Shown here in pieces: positions 1-6,046 of a DNA stretch of 6,508 bases. Under the pieces are notes generated by a model. It ran no database searches. It was not told the origin of the DNA and worked only from the letters and a program-made list of their open reading frames with translations. Source of the stretch: an uncultured Bacilli bacterium (GTDB lineage Bacteria; Bacillota_I; Bacilli_A; RFN20; CAG-288); assembly GCA_934700375.1 (NCBI GenBank), contig CAKUXT010000113.1, positions 1 to 6,508 of the forward strand. The letters run 5' to 3'. The position numbers were made by a program, and so were the translations under genes. Each line of letters begins with the position of its first letter. Position 1 is the stretch's first letter.

Positions 1-9
1 GGGATGGCG

Positions 10-51
10 CCCTTTTTTGTTCCTGGATTCCGGAATCCAGGAACAAAAGGG
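10..51. repeat. Long loopless palindrome
   Basis: The arms at 19-31 and 32-44 are perfect reverse complements that meet at the CC|GG centre. The match extends outward through T/A runs and a CCC/GGG pair, with six T on the left against four A on the right. It lacks the features of an intrinsic terminator: T runs precede and A runs follow the stem on both strands, and there is no loop. It lies just upstream of a gene fragment without a start. It could be a relic of a mobile-element end, an operator or a structural repeat. I cannot tell which. Confidence 0.7.
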
Positions 52-71
52 TTACACATAAATTATTCTAG

Positions 72-272
72 TTCCGATTTATCAAAAAAGATAATTATGA
101 TGCTTTGAAAAGACAGTTGAACGGAAAGAAGAATCCGGTTCTTGTCATACCTGAAATCATTGTCGAATATGGCTTTAGCTATGAGGAGGCTTCAGCATTA
201 GGAATCGATGCTTTTACAGATAAACTGAAGAAGATAATCGATGATACATTGAAGTCATTCAAGCTGAAATAA
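72..272 (+). pseudogene. 3' fragment of an unrecognised coding sequence
   Basis: An open frame runs from just after a TAG at 69-71 to TAA at 270-272, about 66 codons. It contains no ATG. The two internal TTG codons (105 and 117) have no convincing ribosome binding site. The composition looks protein-like: a lysine-rich start, then a hydrophobic segment VLVIPEIIVEYGF, then a helical stretch EEASALGIDAF and a basic end FKLK. The frame is closed upstream by the stop, next to the palindrome at 10-51. It therefore looks like the C-terminal end of a gene whose 5' part is lost. I do not recognise the family. Alternatively it is a chance open frame, or a small protein using a non-ATG start. Confidence 0.45.
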
Positions 273-297
273 ATAGTCCTGAAAATCGTACATAGAG

Positions 298-329
298 AAT
301 CAGCTGTCCTAATTTCAGGACAGCTGATT
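298..329 (+). terminator. 13-bp inverted repeat: terminator or operator
   Basis: The arms at 298-310 and 317-329 are perfect reverse complements (core CAGCTGTCCT / AGGACAGCTG) around a 6-base loop. The hairpin lies 25 bases after the stop of the fragment at 72-272, as a terminator would. However, only three T follow the stem before GC, so the U tract is poor. The repeat also occupies the -35 region of the putative promoter at 330-338, so it may instead or also be a binding site for a regulator of the following protease gene. Confidence 0.55.
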
Positions 330-338
330 TGCTATATT
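330..338 (+). promoter_or_regulatory. Putative extended -10 promoter for the M41 protease gene
   Basis: TGC followed by TATATT (333-338) fits an extended -10 element (TGN-TATAAT, one mismatch). No good -35 is visible 17 bases upstream, where the sequence lies inside the inverted repeat at 298-329. Transcription would start near 345, giving a leader of about 26 nt ahead of the ATG at 371. Confidence 0.4.
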
Positions 339-370
339 CTAGTCGCTTAGGAAAGGAGAACATAAGCGAT

Positions 371-1597
371 ATGAATCAGCAGTTTTTAGAAAAAGTATAC
401 GGGTACGAAGAGGTCAAGAAGGAGTTGAAGACAATACAGGATTGGTATTTCAATTGCGAAAGTTTAGGAGAGAGAAGAAAGATGCTTCCGAAAGGAATCC
501 TGTTTTATGGAGACCCAGGAGAAGGGAAGACACATATGGTAAGAGAATATTCAAAGTCTTTTGGGTATCCGACTTTCGTCATAGAAGGCAATGATGATAA
601 TGTTCTTGATGAAGTAGTGAAAACCTATGAAAAGGCATCAAAAGAAAAGAATGCAATCGTCGTTATCGATGAGATTGATCGCCTGATTGAAAAAGATGAC
701 AAGCTGACACGTATCTTGATGGCTCAATTGGATGGATTCAAAACATCGACAGTTCTGACTTTGGCTACTTGCAATCACTATTACTCTATACCGGAAGCAT
801 TACGTCGACCGGGAAGATTCGATAGACATCTTCAGCTCTTCATCTCTGAGGACAGTGATCTGCTTGATGTCATAAGAGGATTTTCACGCGATGCCGGAAT
901 CAGTCTAAATGAAAATGATGAAACTGAATTGCTTGAAACCTTCTATCATTGCACCCCTAGTTACATCAAATTCGTTTTCAATAATGTCGCATTGCGTTTC
1001 AACCATAAATGGACGATTGCAGATATCATCAATACTGCTGATTTTCTAGAGACAGGGTTCCTTCAGAAAAACGAAGATTTCAAGATATCCAGAAACAGGG
1101 CAATACATGAAGCAGGACATGCAGTCTATCTCTATCTATTCTGTAAAACTAAGAAATTCTTGCGTATCTTTTTTGATCATAAAGGCGGACATACCGCTTG
1201 TAGAAGCCTCAGTCAGTATCAATCAAGAGAGGGGAAAATAGAGAAGGTCAAAGCTGCTCTTTCTGGTATGGTAGCAGAAGATATCGTTATGAAAAAACAT
1301 GAGATCGGATGCGAAGATGATCTTGAAAGAGCATATGATACGTCTTATTTCTTGATGAATGAAGTCTGCCTTGATGGAGTAAAGAACTATTGCTCTTTAA
1401 ATATGAGAGAGTGTTGTTCAGATAATCTGAAAAGAGTATCTGAACGCAATGCATCTATCTACCTAAAAAAGAACTATAGAATCGTCAGAAAACAGCTTGG
1501 GAGATATAAGGATAAGATCATTCGGGTTGCAGATGTTCTGATGAAGAACAAAGAAATCAAAAGAAATGAATTCGTTAAGATAATGGAAGAAAAATAA
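371..1597 (+). CDS. Soluble FtsH-like AAA+ / peptidase M41 protein lacking membrane anchors
   Basis: This 408-residue protein couples an AAA+ ATPase to an M41 metalloprotease, the domain order of FtsH. It should be a cytosolic ATP-dependent protease. Visible AAA+ features are Walker A GDPGEGKT (47-54), Walker B IVVIDEID (96-103), sensor-1 Asn135, and RRPGRFDR (145-152) carrying both arginine-finger positions. The peptidase part has the zinc motif HEAGH (246-250). The likely third ligand is Asp317, in a context like FtsH's ND(I/L) segment. FtsH is usually 600-700 residues with two N-terminal membrane helices. Here the AAA+ module starts at about residue 9 and no membrane segment exists. The stretch between the first core strand (about 68-73) and Walker B is several residues shorter than in FtsH and lacks the FVG pore loop. 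I chose ATG 371 because AAAGGAG at 352-358 precedes it; the in-frame TTG at 329 lies upstream of that site and of the likely transcription start. Substrate unknown. Confidence 0.88.
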   Translation: MNQQFLEKVYGYEEVKKELKTIQDWYFNCESLGERRKMLPKGILFYGDPGEGKTHMVREYSKSFGYPTFVIEGNDDNVLDEVVKTYEKASKEKNAIVVIDEIDRLIEKDDKLTRILMAQLDGFKTSTVLTLATCNHYYSIPEALRRPGRFDRHLQLFISEDSDLLDVIRGFSRDAGISLNENDETELLETFYHCTPSYIKFVFNNVALRFNHKWTIADIINTADFLETGFLQKNEDFKISRNRAIHEAGHAVYLYLFCKTKKFLRIFFDHKGGHTACRSLSQYQSREGKIEKVKAALSGMVAEDIVMKKHEIGCEDDLERAYDTSYFLMNEVCLDGVKNYCSLNMRECCSDNLKRVSERNASIYLKKNYRIVRKQLGRYKDKIIRVADVLMKNKEIKRNEFVKIMEEK

Positions 1598-1612
1598 CGA
1601 TATCTCTAATCT

Positions 1613-1646
1613 GAAAAGCGGATTGCCAAACGGCAATCCACTTTTC
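1613..1646. terminator. Bidirectional intrinsic terminator between convergent genes
   Basis: An 8-bp GC-rich core (GGATTGCC at 1620-1627, GGCAATCC at 1632-1639) surrounds an AAAC loop. After a C/A mismatch it continues as GAAAAG / CTTTTC. Each strand therefore has A residues before and T residues after the core. It sits between the stops of the plus-strand protease gene (1597) and the minus-strand lipoprotein gene (1657) and can serve both. Confidence 0.85.
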
Positions 1647-1656
1647 AATCAAATGA

Positions 1657-2151
1657 TTATTTGCTCATTCTGTACGTGAAGATTTCTCTGAAGTTGTTCT
1701 CGTAATATTCTAATCCTTCCTCATAATCCATGCCGATGATCATCATATCGACAATCTCAGGCATGCCATGAGAATATAAGTCAGGATAAGGACGAATCCA
1801 ATTGACATCATTGTTGATGGAAAGATTATCAAATGATGCTATTACAGGAGTGTCCTCTTTGATGTCTTGGAAAGCTTCCTTATAGGAAATATCAATCTTT
1901 TTATCCTTGATGAAACAGGTCCTTTCTGTAATGACACCATAGAATTTCTTATCATAGTCGATGAAATACTTATTTTTTCCTGATTCTGCGAAAGTGCCTT
2001 TGAATACAGGATCTGGCATACGGACAAGCCAACCCTTCAATGGCGTTTTATCGCAATAGTATTTGCTGTTGTCAGGTAGGTCAATGGTGACTGGTTCACC
2101 GCATCCTGTCAATAATAAGAAAGCTGCGAACAATAAATTTCTTCTTTTCAT
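1657..2151 (-). CDS. Small predicted lipoprotein of unknown function
   Basis: The product is 164 residues. It begins MKRRNLLFAAFLLLTGC: a basic N-terminus, a short hydrophobic core, and a lipobox LTGC with the lipidated cysteine at residue 17. The mature protein should be anchored to the outer face of the cytoplasmic membrane. The rest is hydrophilic and rich in Asp, Lys, Tyr and Phe, with two further cysteines (33 and 79) that could form a disulphide. It has no motif I recognise. The start is supported by AGGGGGA six bases upstream of the ATG. The gene has its own likely promoter (2231-2260) and converges on the M41 protease gene, so nothing ties the two functionally. Length and codon pattern look like a real gene. 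The secretion call is firmer than any function. Confidence 0.8.
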   Translation of the reverse strand: MKRRNLLFAAFLLLTGCGEPVTIDLPDNSKYYCDKTPLKGWLVRMPDPVFKGTFAESGKNKYFIDYDKKFYGVITERTCFIKDKKIDISYKEAFQDIKEDTPVIASFDNLSINNDVNWIRPYPDLYSHGMPEIVDMMIIGMDYEEGLEYYENNFREIFTYRMSK

Positions 2152-2230
2152 AGTTAGTCCCCCTATGTTGATAAATACGTCATGAAAGGTGAGATGTTCA
2201 ATTCCTCGTAGTGTTCTGTTAGTTACGTAT

Positions 2231-2260
2231 ATTTTGTCTAAACAACATACTTAATGTCAA
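2231..2260 (-). promoter_or_regulatory. Putative promoter for the lipoprotein gene
   Basis: Read on the minus strand, a perfect TTGACA -35 (2255-2260) is followed after 18 bases by CAAAAT (2231-2236), a 4-of-6 match to TATAAT. A/T-rich DNA lies upstream. Transcription would begin near 2224, about 70 bases before the lipoprotein ATG and just beyond the terminator of the permease gene, so the lipoprotein gene is probably a separate unit. Confidence 0.5.
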
Positions 2261-2283
2261 GCATAAAAATTAATGTAGAAAAC

Positions 2284-2326
2284 AAAAAACAGACAGAACA
2301 CAGTCTTTGAGAAGTGTTCTGTCTGT
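2284..2326 (-). terminator. Intrinsic terminator of the permease gene
   Basis: On the minus strand, a perfect 13-bp stem (arms 2314-2326 and 2289-2301, sequence ACAGACAGAACAC) with a 12-base loop runs into a T6 tract complementary to 2284-2289. It starts 24 bases after the permease stop. Confidence 0.92.
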
Positions 2327-2350
2327 AGTGTTTATAGGAGTTGGAAATTA

Positions 2351-3913
2351 TTATTCGGCTTGTTCGACTTCTTCTTCTTTTTCCTTCTTGTCGTCCTTGT
2401 CTCTGAGGATAAGGTTCATGATGATACCGACAATCATGGCAACAGCAGTGGAAGTGATGGTGATGACAGGGCTATCGACATGACCGAACTTCAAGGCAAG
2501 TCCGCCAATACCGCAGACGAGGATAGCGGAAGTGACGAAGATGTTCTTGGTCTTGGACATATCGACGTGTTCGTTGATCATCATCTTGACACCGGAGGAA
2601 GCGATGAATCCGTATAAGAGCAAGGAGACGCCACCAGTGACGCAGGTAGGAATGGTCTGGGTGAGGCCCATGATAGGAGAGAAGAAGCCTAAGCAGATGG
2701 AGAAGACACAGGCTAACATCATGACTTTGACAGATGCGATCTTGGTGACACCGATGACAGCGACGTTTTCACCGTATGTTGTATTGGCTGCACCGCAGCA
2801 GATACCGGAGACGGCAGTGGCGATACCATCGCCCATAAGGGTTCTTGTAAGGCCAGGTTCAGTAAGAAGATCTCTCTGTAGGATACCGGACATATTCTTG
2901 TGGTCACCGATATGTTCGCAGATGGTGACAAAGGAAACAGGGATGAATAATAAGGCGATGGTTCCGATCTGGGAAGCCTTGAAGGTGTTTGTCAGAGTGA
3001 GAACATTTCCGGCTTTATCGTAGAACTGAGCAGCAGAACCGGCATAGTTCCAGTTCTTGGGCATGAAGAGGAATTCAGGAAGATCGAGGAAGGACTGAAC
3101 GGTGATATTTGCAACTCTCTGTCCATCAGCATTAACTGTGGTAAAGAGGTTGATGAGCGGATCGAAGTTGACAATGTGGAAGTATTCGCTTCCGCATCCA
3201 TAGTATCCGATGAGGGTGAATAAGACGGCGGTGAGATAACCGGCACCCATACCGATCATGAACGGAATCAAAGCAACTGTCTTCTTGCCGTAGAAGGCGC
3301 AGATAGCAGTGACGATCATAGCGACAACACCGCAAAGGAGAGCGACGAGGTTATAGGATTGACCGTTTCCGCTGGCGGAAGTGAGGTTAGAGATAGCAGA
3401 GCCGGATAAGCCTAAACCGATGACCATGATGACAGGTCCGACAACGATGGTAGGAAGAAGCTTGTTGAGCCATTTGACTCCGGCAAACTTGATGATGAGG
3501 GCGACAACGACATAGACGATTCCGACAAGGGCCATACCGATAGGGAGTGCCCACATGTTGGCAGTCTTGCCTAATAAGTGGCCAGCGGCATCATAGACTT
3601 CCTGGCTTCCTAAGCCGACAGCTGCAGCCATCGGAGCGATATAAGCGAAGGAGGAAGCTAAGAACATCGGCGCTTTCATTTTCGTAAGAATAATATAAAT
3701 CAGCGTACCGATACCGGCGGAGACGATGGTCGGAGCGATCATTGTCTGTGCCAAAGAGGCTCCAGAGACATTGATGTAGCCGCTGAATACAATAAGAGGA
3801 ACTGTAATACAGGCGACAAACATGGCTAAGACGTGCTGGATAGCCAAAATAATCCAGGAACTTACCTTCTTCGGCGATTCGTTTACTTCTAGTATCATCC
3901 CATTCTCGTGCAT
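2351..3913 (-). CDS. uraA: Uracil permease, NCS2 (nucleobase:cation symporter 2) family
   Basis: This 520-residue polytopic membrane protein resembles UraA/PyrP and most likely imports uracil with protons. Recognisable segments are FLASSFAYIAP (84-94, UraA-like SSFAFIAP), CEHIGDHKN (332-340) and NTTYGENVAVIGVT (377-390), followed by GGVSLLLYG (427-435). Glu333 in CEH and Glu382 in GEN match the two glutamates that bind the base in UraA. It is longer than E. coli UraA (about 430) because of two parts: a polar segment at about 240-311, before the CEH helix, and a charged C-terminal tail (505-520) of Lys, Asp and Glu. The start is supported by AAAGGAG seven bases upstream. It has a long leader with an intrinsic terminator (3941-3973), so attenuation control is likely. 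Uracil is favoured by the motifs, but xanthine or another base cannot be excluded from sequence alone. Confidence 0.9.
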   Translation of the reverse strand: MHENGMILEVNESPKKVSSWIILAIQHVLAMFVACITVPLIVFSGYINVSGASLAQTMIAPTIVSAGIGTLIYIILTKMKAPMFLASSFAYIAPMAAAVGLGSQEVYDAAGHLLGKTANMWALPIGMALVGIVYVVVALIIKFAGVKWLNKLLPTIVVGPVIMVIGLGLSGSAISNLTSASGNGQSYNLVALLCGVVAMIVTAICAFYGKKTVALIPFMIGMGAGYLTAVLFTLIGYYGCGSEYFHIVNFDPLINLFTTVNADGQRVANITVQSFLDLPEFLFMPKNWNYAGSAAQFYDKAGNVLTLTNTFKASQIGTIALLFIPVSFVTICEHIGDHKNMSGILQRDLLTEPGLTRTLMGDGIATAVSGICCGAANTTYGENVAVIGVTKIASVKVMMLACVFSICLGFFSPIMGLTQTIPTCVTGGVSLLLYGFIASSGVKMMINEHVDMSKTKNIFVTSAILVCGIGGLALKFGHVDSPVITITSTAVAMIVGIIMNLILRDKDDKKEKEEEVEQAE

Positions 3914-3940
3914 AGAGATTCTCCTTTCCGTGTTTTTCTC

Positions 3941-3973
3941 AAAAAAAGAGGCTTAGGTGAATGCCTAAGCCTC
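3941..3973 (-). terminator. Leader terminator (attenuator) upstream of the permease gene
   Basis: On the minus strand, GAGGCTTAGG (3973-3964) and CCTAAGCCTC (3957-3948) form a perfect 10-bp stem with a 6-base loop, followed by seven T (3947-3941). It lies after the putative promoter (4108-4136) and only 27 bases before the permease ATG. It would stop transcription before the gene unless an alternative fold forms. The terminator itself is clear; regulated read-through is inferred from its position. Confidence 0.9.
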
Positions 3974-4101
3974 AAAAACACGATATTTATGGATTGGAAA
4001 TCATGAAACTACTAGCAGAACAGAAAATCTTGGCCTTAGTCTTTTTGACGACAGAGATGACAAGAATTTCGTTTCTTTTTCTGTTCATGATTTTTAACCC
4101 G
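3974..4101 (-). promoter_or_regulatory. Structured leader RNA of the permease gene, candidate cis-regulatory element
   Basis: The transcript from about 4101 carries long self-complementary segments. GAACAGAAAA (4086-4077) is an exact complement of TTTTCTGTTC (4027-4018), and AAATCATGAA (4093-4084) is an exact complement of TTCATGATTT (4007-3998). The two can stack into a 17-bp helix with a 13-base bulge that encloses a roughly 49-base domain. That domain has a further TCTTG/CAAGA pairing (4065-4061 with 4032-4028). Inside it, CTAAGGCC (4039-4032) can pair with the 5' arm of the terminator through 7 bp with one bulge, making a plausible antiterminator. I see neither a guanine-riboswitch core nor a complete PyrR-binding loop. 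The pairings are seen; the switching role is inferred. Confidence 0.55.
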
Positions 4102-4107
4102 CGGACT

Positions 4108-4136
4108 ATGATAAGGGTTAAGGATAGAAATGTAAA
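4108..4136 (-). promoter_or_regulatory. Putative promoter of the permease transcript
   Basis: On the minus strand, TTTACA (4136-4131) and TATCAT (4113-4108) each match the sigma-A consensus at five of six positions, with a 17-base spacer. The upstream DNA to about 4175 is A-rich on this strand, like an UP element. The predicted start near 4101 gives a leader of about 187 nt before the permease ATG. Confidence 0.65.
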
Positions 4137-4141
4137 GAAAA

Positions 4142-4438
4142 ATTTTCACTTTTTTATTTTTTCTTATTTTTATGATACGAATGAATTACACTGGAATCTT
4201 CTATGAAATGATAGTGTATTGCTATGTGTATTATGAGAAATGATTGTCAATATTCTAGATTGGATACAGTAAAGGCAAGACTGTATTTGCTGGAAGAGTA
4301 TTTTCAGTTGATGAAGACATTGAGCCTGAAAATATTCTGAATAGATAATGATAATGTTTGTTTAGCCCTTGATAGCCTCTTTTTAACAAGGGTATGGAAG
4401 AAGGCCAATTACATATATGTAACACGAAAAATCATTAA
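4142..4438. other. Decayed, non-coding stretch between permease and trpS
   Basis: I find no intact gene here. Only short open frames are present. One at 4259-4348 (about 29 codons, containing GKTVFAGRVFSVDEDIEPEN) looks protein-like but begins directly after a TAG and has no start. Another at 4224-4340 has ATG codons but no ribosome binding site. The stretch is A/T-rich with many stops in all frames and leads into the truncated DUF4143 frame at 4451. This suggests the remains of inactivated genes. Confidence 0.5.
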
Positions 4439-4450
4439 CATTTTGTATTT

Positions 4451-4771
4451 ATGTGGAATTCAGGCTTAAAACATTTTGTAAATATCTCGATGGTTATCGA
4501 AAATGCAGTAGCACAGGCGCTTACTGCATCGGGACATGAACTGCTTTTCCATCGGTTTGATAGATATGAAATCGATTTTCTGCTTACTTCAGGCAAGAAG
4601 CTATTGCCTATTGAGGTGAAATCATCTTCTTATAGTAGTCATAAATCATTGGATAACTTCCAAGCCAAGTATTCGGATAGCGTGAAAGAGTCCTACGTCA
4701 TTTATGGAAAAGACTTGAAACGCGAAGGGAATATAACCTTCATTCCATTTTATATGACGATGTTCTTATAA
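4451..4771 (+). pseudogene. C-terminal remnant of a DUF4143-type AAA ATPase
   Basis: The 106-codon frame matches the C-terminal part of the ATP-binding proteins that carry a DUF4143 domain. It shows the succession ENAVAQALTASGHEL (17-31), YEIDFLL (39-45), PIEVKSSSYSSHKSLDNF (53-70) and a final YVIYGKDL...IPFYM. Asp42, Glu55 and Lys57 have the PD-(D/E)XK-like arrangement seen in this domain. Complete proteins of the family are about 400 residues with an N-terminal Walker ATPase; nothing of that part is present. Family resemblance starts only around residue 14, there is no ribosome binding site before ATG 4451, and the frame is closed at 4436-4438. It is therefore a 5'-truncated relic. A translated fragment is possible but unlikely. 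Confidence 0.8.
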
Positions 4772-4781
4772 GGAACAATGC

Positions 4782-4818
4782 AAAAAGGGGTGTCTAACCG
4801 AATGGTTAGAACACCCCT
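4782..4818 (-). terminator. Intrinsic terminator of trpS
   Basis: On the minus strand, a GC-rich stem of about 14 bp (arms 4818-4804 and 4799-4786, with AGGGGTGT at its base and one bulged base) closes a 4-base loop and is followed by five T (4786-4782). It lies 27 bases after the trpS stop. The plus strand has no T run after the stem, so it does not serve the DUF4143 remnant. Confidence 0.92.
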
Positions 4819-4844
4819 ACTATAAGATTAGCTGATAGATGGAT

Positions 4845-6005
4845 CTACTTCTTGCTTTTGGCAAGATACTCTTCCATCTTTCTTTCGTCTTCCAATTTCT
4901 TCTTGAATGCTTTGGATTGCTTTTCGATGAGTTTTCTGTTTTCGAAGTAATTGACGCCTAATGCGCGTCTGACGCGCATGACAGTCTCATGAGCCTTTTC
5001 CTGAGCCTTGAGAGATCCTTCCTGGAGAACTTTGTAAACACCAGGAATATCCGCTTCAAGCTCTTTTCTTCTTGCTCTGATCGGATCAAGAACATCATTC
5101 AAGACATCGGCGAGGAAACGTTTGACTGTGACATCGCCTAAGCCTCCTCTTTCATAATGAGCCTTAAGCTCTTCGAAATTATGATACTGAGGGAGATATT
5201 TTTCAAAGTGCTTGTCCTCTACAAAAGCGGAGAGATAGATGAAGACAGGATTGTTTTCCGTATGTCCTGGATCTTCGATCTTCAGATGGGTAGGATCTGT
5301 GAACATCGTCATGACCTTCTTGCTGACGGTCTTTCTGTCATCGCTGAGATAGATGCAGTTACCTAAAGACTTGGACATCTTGGCCTTGCCATCGATGCCA
5401 GGGAGTCTTTTGCATGCTTCGTTTTCAGGAAGCATGATCTTACATGGAGTCAATGTATCTCCGTATAAGGAATTGAACTTGTGGACGATTTCATTGGCCT
5501 GTTCGATCATCGGAGCCTGATCTTCGCCGACAGGAACGATATTGGCATCAAAGGCAGTGATATCGGCTGCCTGTGAGACAGGATAGCAGAGGAATCCGGC
5601 AGGGATAGAGGAGTCCTGGAACTCTCTCATTGCCAATTCGCTTTTGACTGTCGGGTTTCTTTCCAGTCTGGATAAGGTCACCAAGTCAAGATAGTAGCAG
5701 GTGAGCTCAAAGAGTTCAGGAACATGAGACTGGACAAAGATAGTTGTCTTTGTCGGATCCAATCCGACAGAGAGATAGTCAAGAGCAACTTCGATGACAT
5801 TGTCTCTGACCTTCTGGGGATTGCCGGCGTTGTCTGTCAAAGCCTGTGTATCTGCAATCATGACATACATCTCATCGAAATCACCTTGATTCTGAAGTTC
5901 GACTCTTCTTCTCAGTGATCCGACATAATGTCCGATATGAAGCTTACCGGTCGGTCTGTCTCCGGTCAGCATAATGCGTTTTTCATTTGTCTTTTCGTTT
6001 TCCAT
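4845..6005 (-). CDS. trpS: Tryptophanyl-tRNA synthetase
   Basis: This cytosolic class I aminoacyl-tRNA synthetase activates tryptophan with ATP and loads it onto tRNA-Trp. The 386-residue product has the HIGH signature in TGKLHIGHY (19-27), RLERNPTVK (113-121), and SQAADIT (144-150). In that last segment the Asp corresponds to the residue that recognises the indole in characterised enzymes. The KMSKS loop is at 209-213 within DGKAKMSKSLGN. GDRPTGKLHIGHYVGSL resembles the streptococcal TrpRS type more than the Bacillus one. The usual length is 330-345. Here the core ends near residue 354 (VNYFEN), and about 32 extra residues rich in Lys and Glu form a likely helical tail. GAGGTGA precedes the ATG at a normal distance. 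The gene stands alone between its own promoter (6038-6046) and terminator (4782-4818). Confidence 0.96.
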   Translation of the reverse strand: MENEKTNEKRIMLTGDRPTGKLHIGHYVGSLRRRVELQNQGDFDEMYVMIADTQALTDNAGNPQKVRDNVIEVALDYLSVGLDPTKTTIFVQSHVPELFELTCYYLDLVTLSRLERNPTVKSELAMREFQDSSIPAGFLCYPVSQAADITAFDANIVPVGEDQAPMIEQANEIVHKFNSLYGDTLTPCKIMLPENEACKRLPGIDGKAKMSKSLGNCIYLSDDRKTVSKKVMTMFTDPTHLKIEDPGHTENNPVFIYLSAFVEDKHFEKYLPQYHNFEELKAHYERGGLGDVTVKRFLADVLNDVLDPIRARRKELEADIPGVYKVLQEGSLKAQEKAHETVMRVRRALGVNYFENRKLIEKQSKAFKKKLEDERKMEEYLAKSKK

Positions 6006-6037
6006 GACGTCACCTCATAACAATTTAACTAAAGAGA

Positions 6038-6046
6038 ATTATACCA
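6038..6046 (-). promoter_or_regulatory. Extended -10 promoter of trpS
   Basis: On the minus strand, TGG followed by a perfect TATAAT (6043-6038) is an extended -10 element. The hexamer 17 bases upstream is a poor -35, which extended -10 promoters tolerate. Transcription would begin near 6031, about 25 bases before the trpS start. That leaves no room for the T-box leader that often controls trpS in Firmicutes. Confidence 0.65.

Noticed and set aside
329..370. TTG at 329 as the start of the M41 protein
   Set aside because: It lies in the inverted repeat upstream of both the likely transcription start and the AAAGGAG site, which serves ATG 371.
2360..3023. Plus-strand open frames across the permease gene
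   Set aside because: They are antisense shadows of the permease coding sequence and have no start signals or family resemblance.
4094..4121. Possible PyrR-binding loop (AGTCC...GGGTT on the minus strand)
   Set aside because: The 7-bp stem is real, but the loop lacks the CNGNGA hexaloop of PyrR sites and overlaps the -10 of the predicted promoter, so most of it would not be transcribed.
3961..4206. 81-codon plus-strand open frame opposite the permease leader
   Set aside because: It starts inside the terminator hairpin, has no ribosome binding site, and its sequence is explained by the minus-strand promoter and leader structures.
4245..4250. TTGACA on the minus strand as an alternative permease promoter
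   Set aside because: The -35 is perfect, but no acceptable -10 lies at 16-19 bases. The pair at 4108-4136 is much better.
4224..4340. Small plus-strand ORF beginning MCIMRND
   Set aside because: It has no ribosome binding site or promoter and overlaps another stop-bounded frame of equal quality, so it is treated as part of the decayed stretch.
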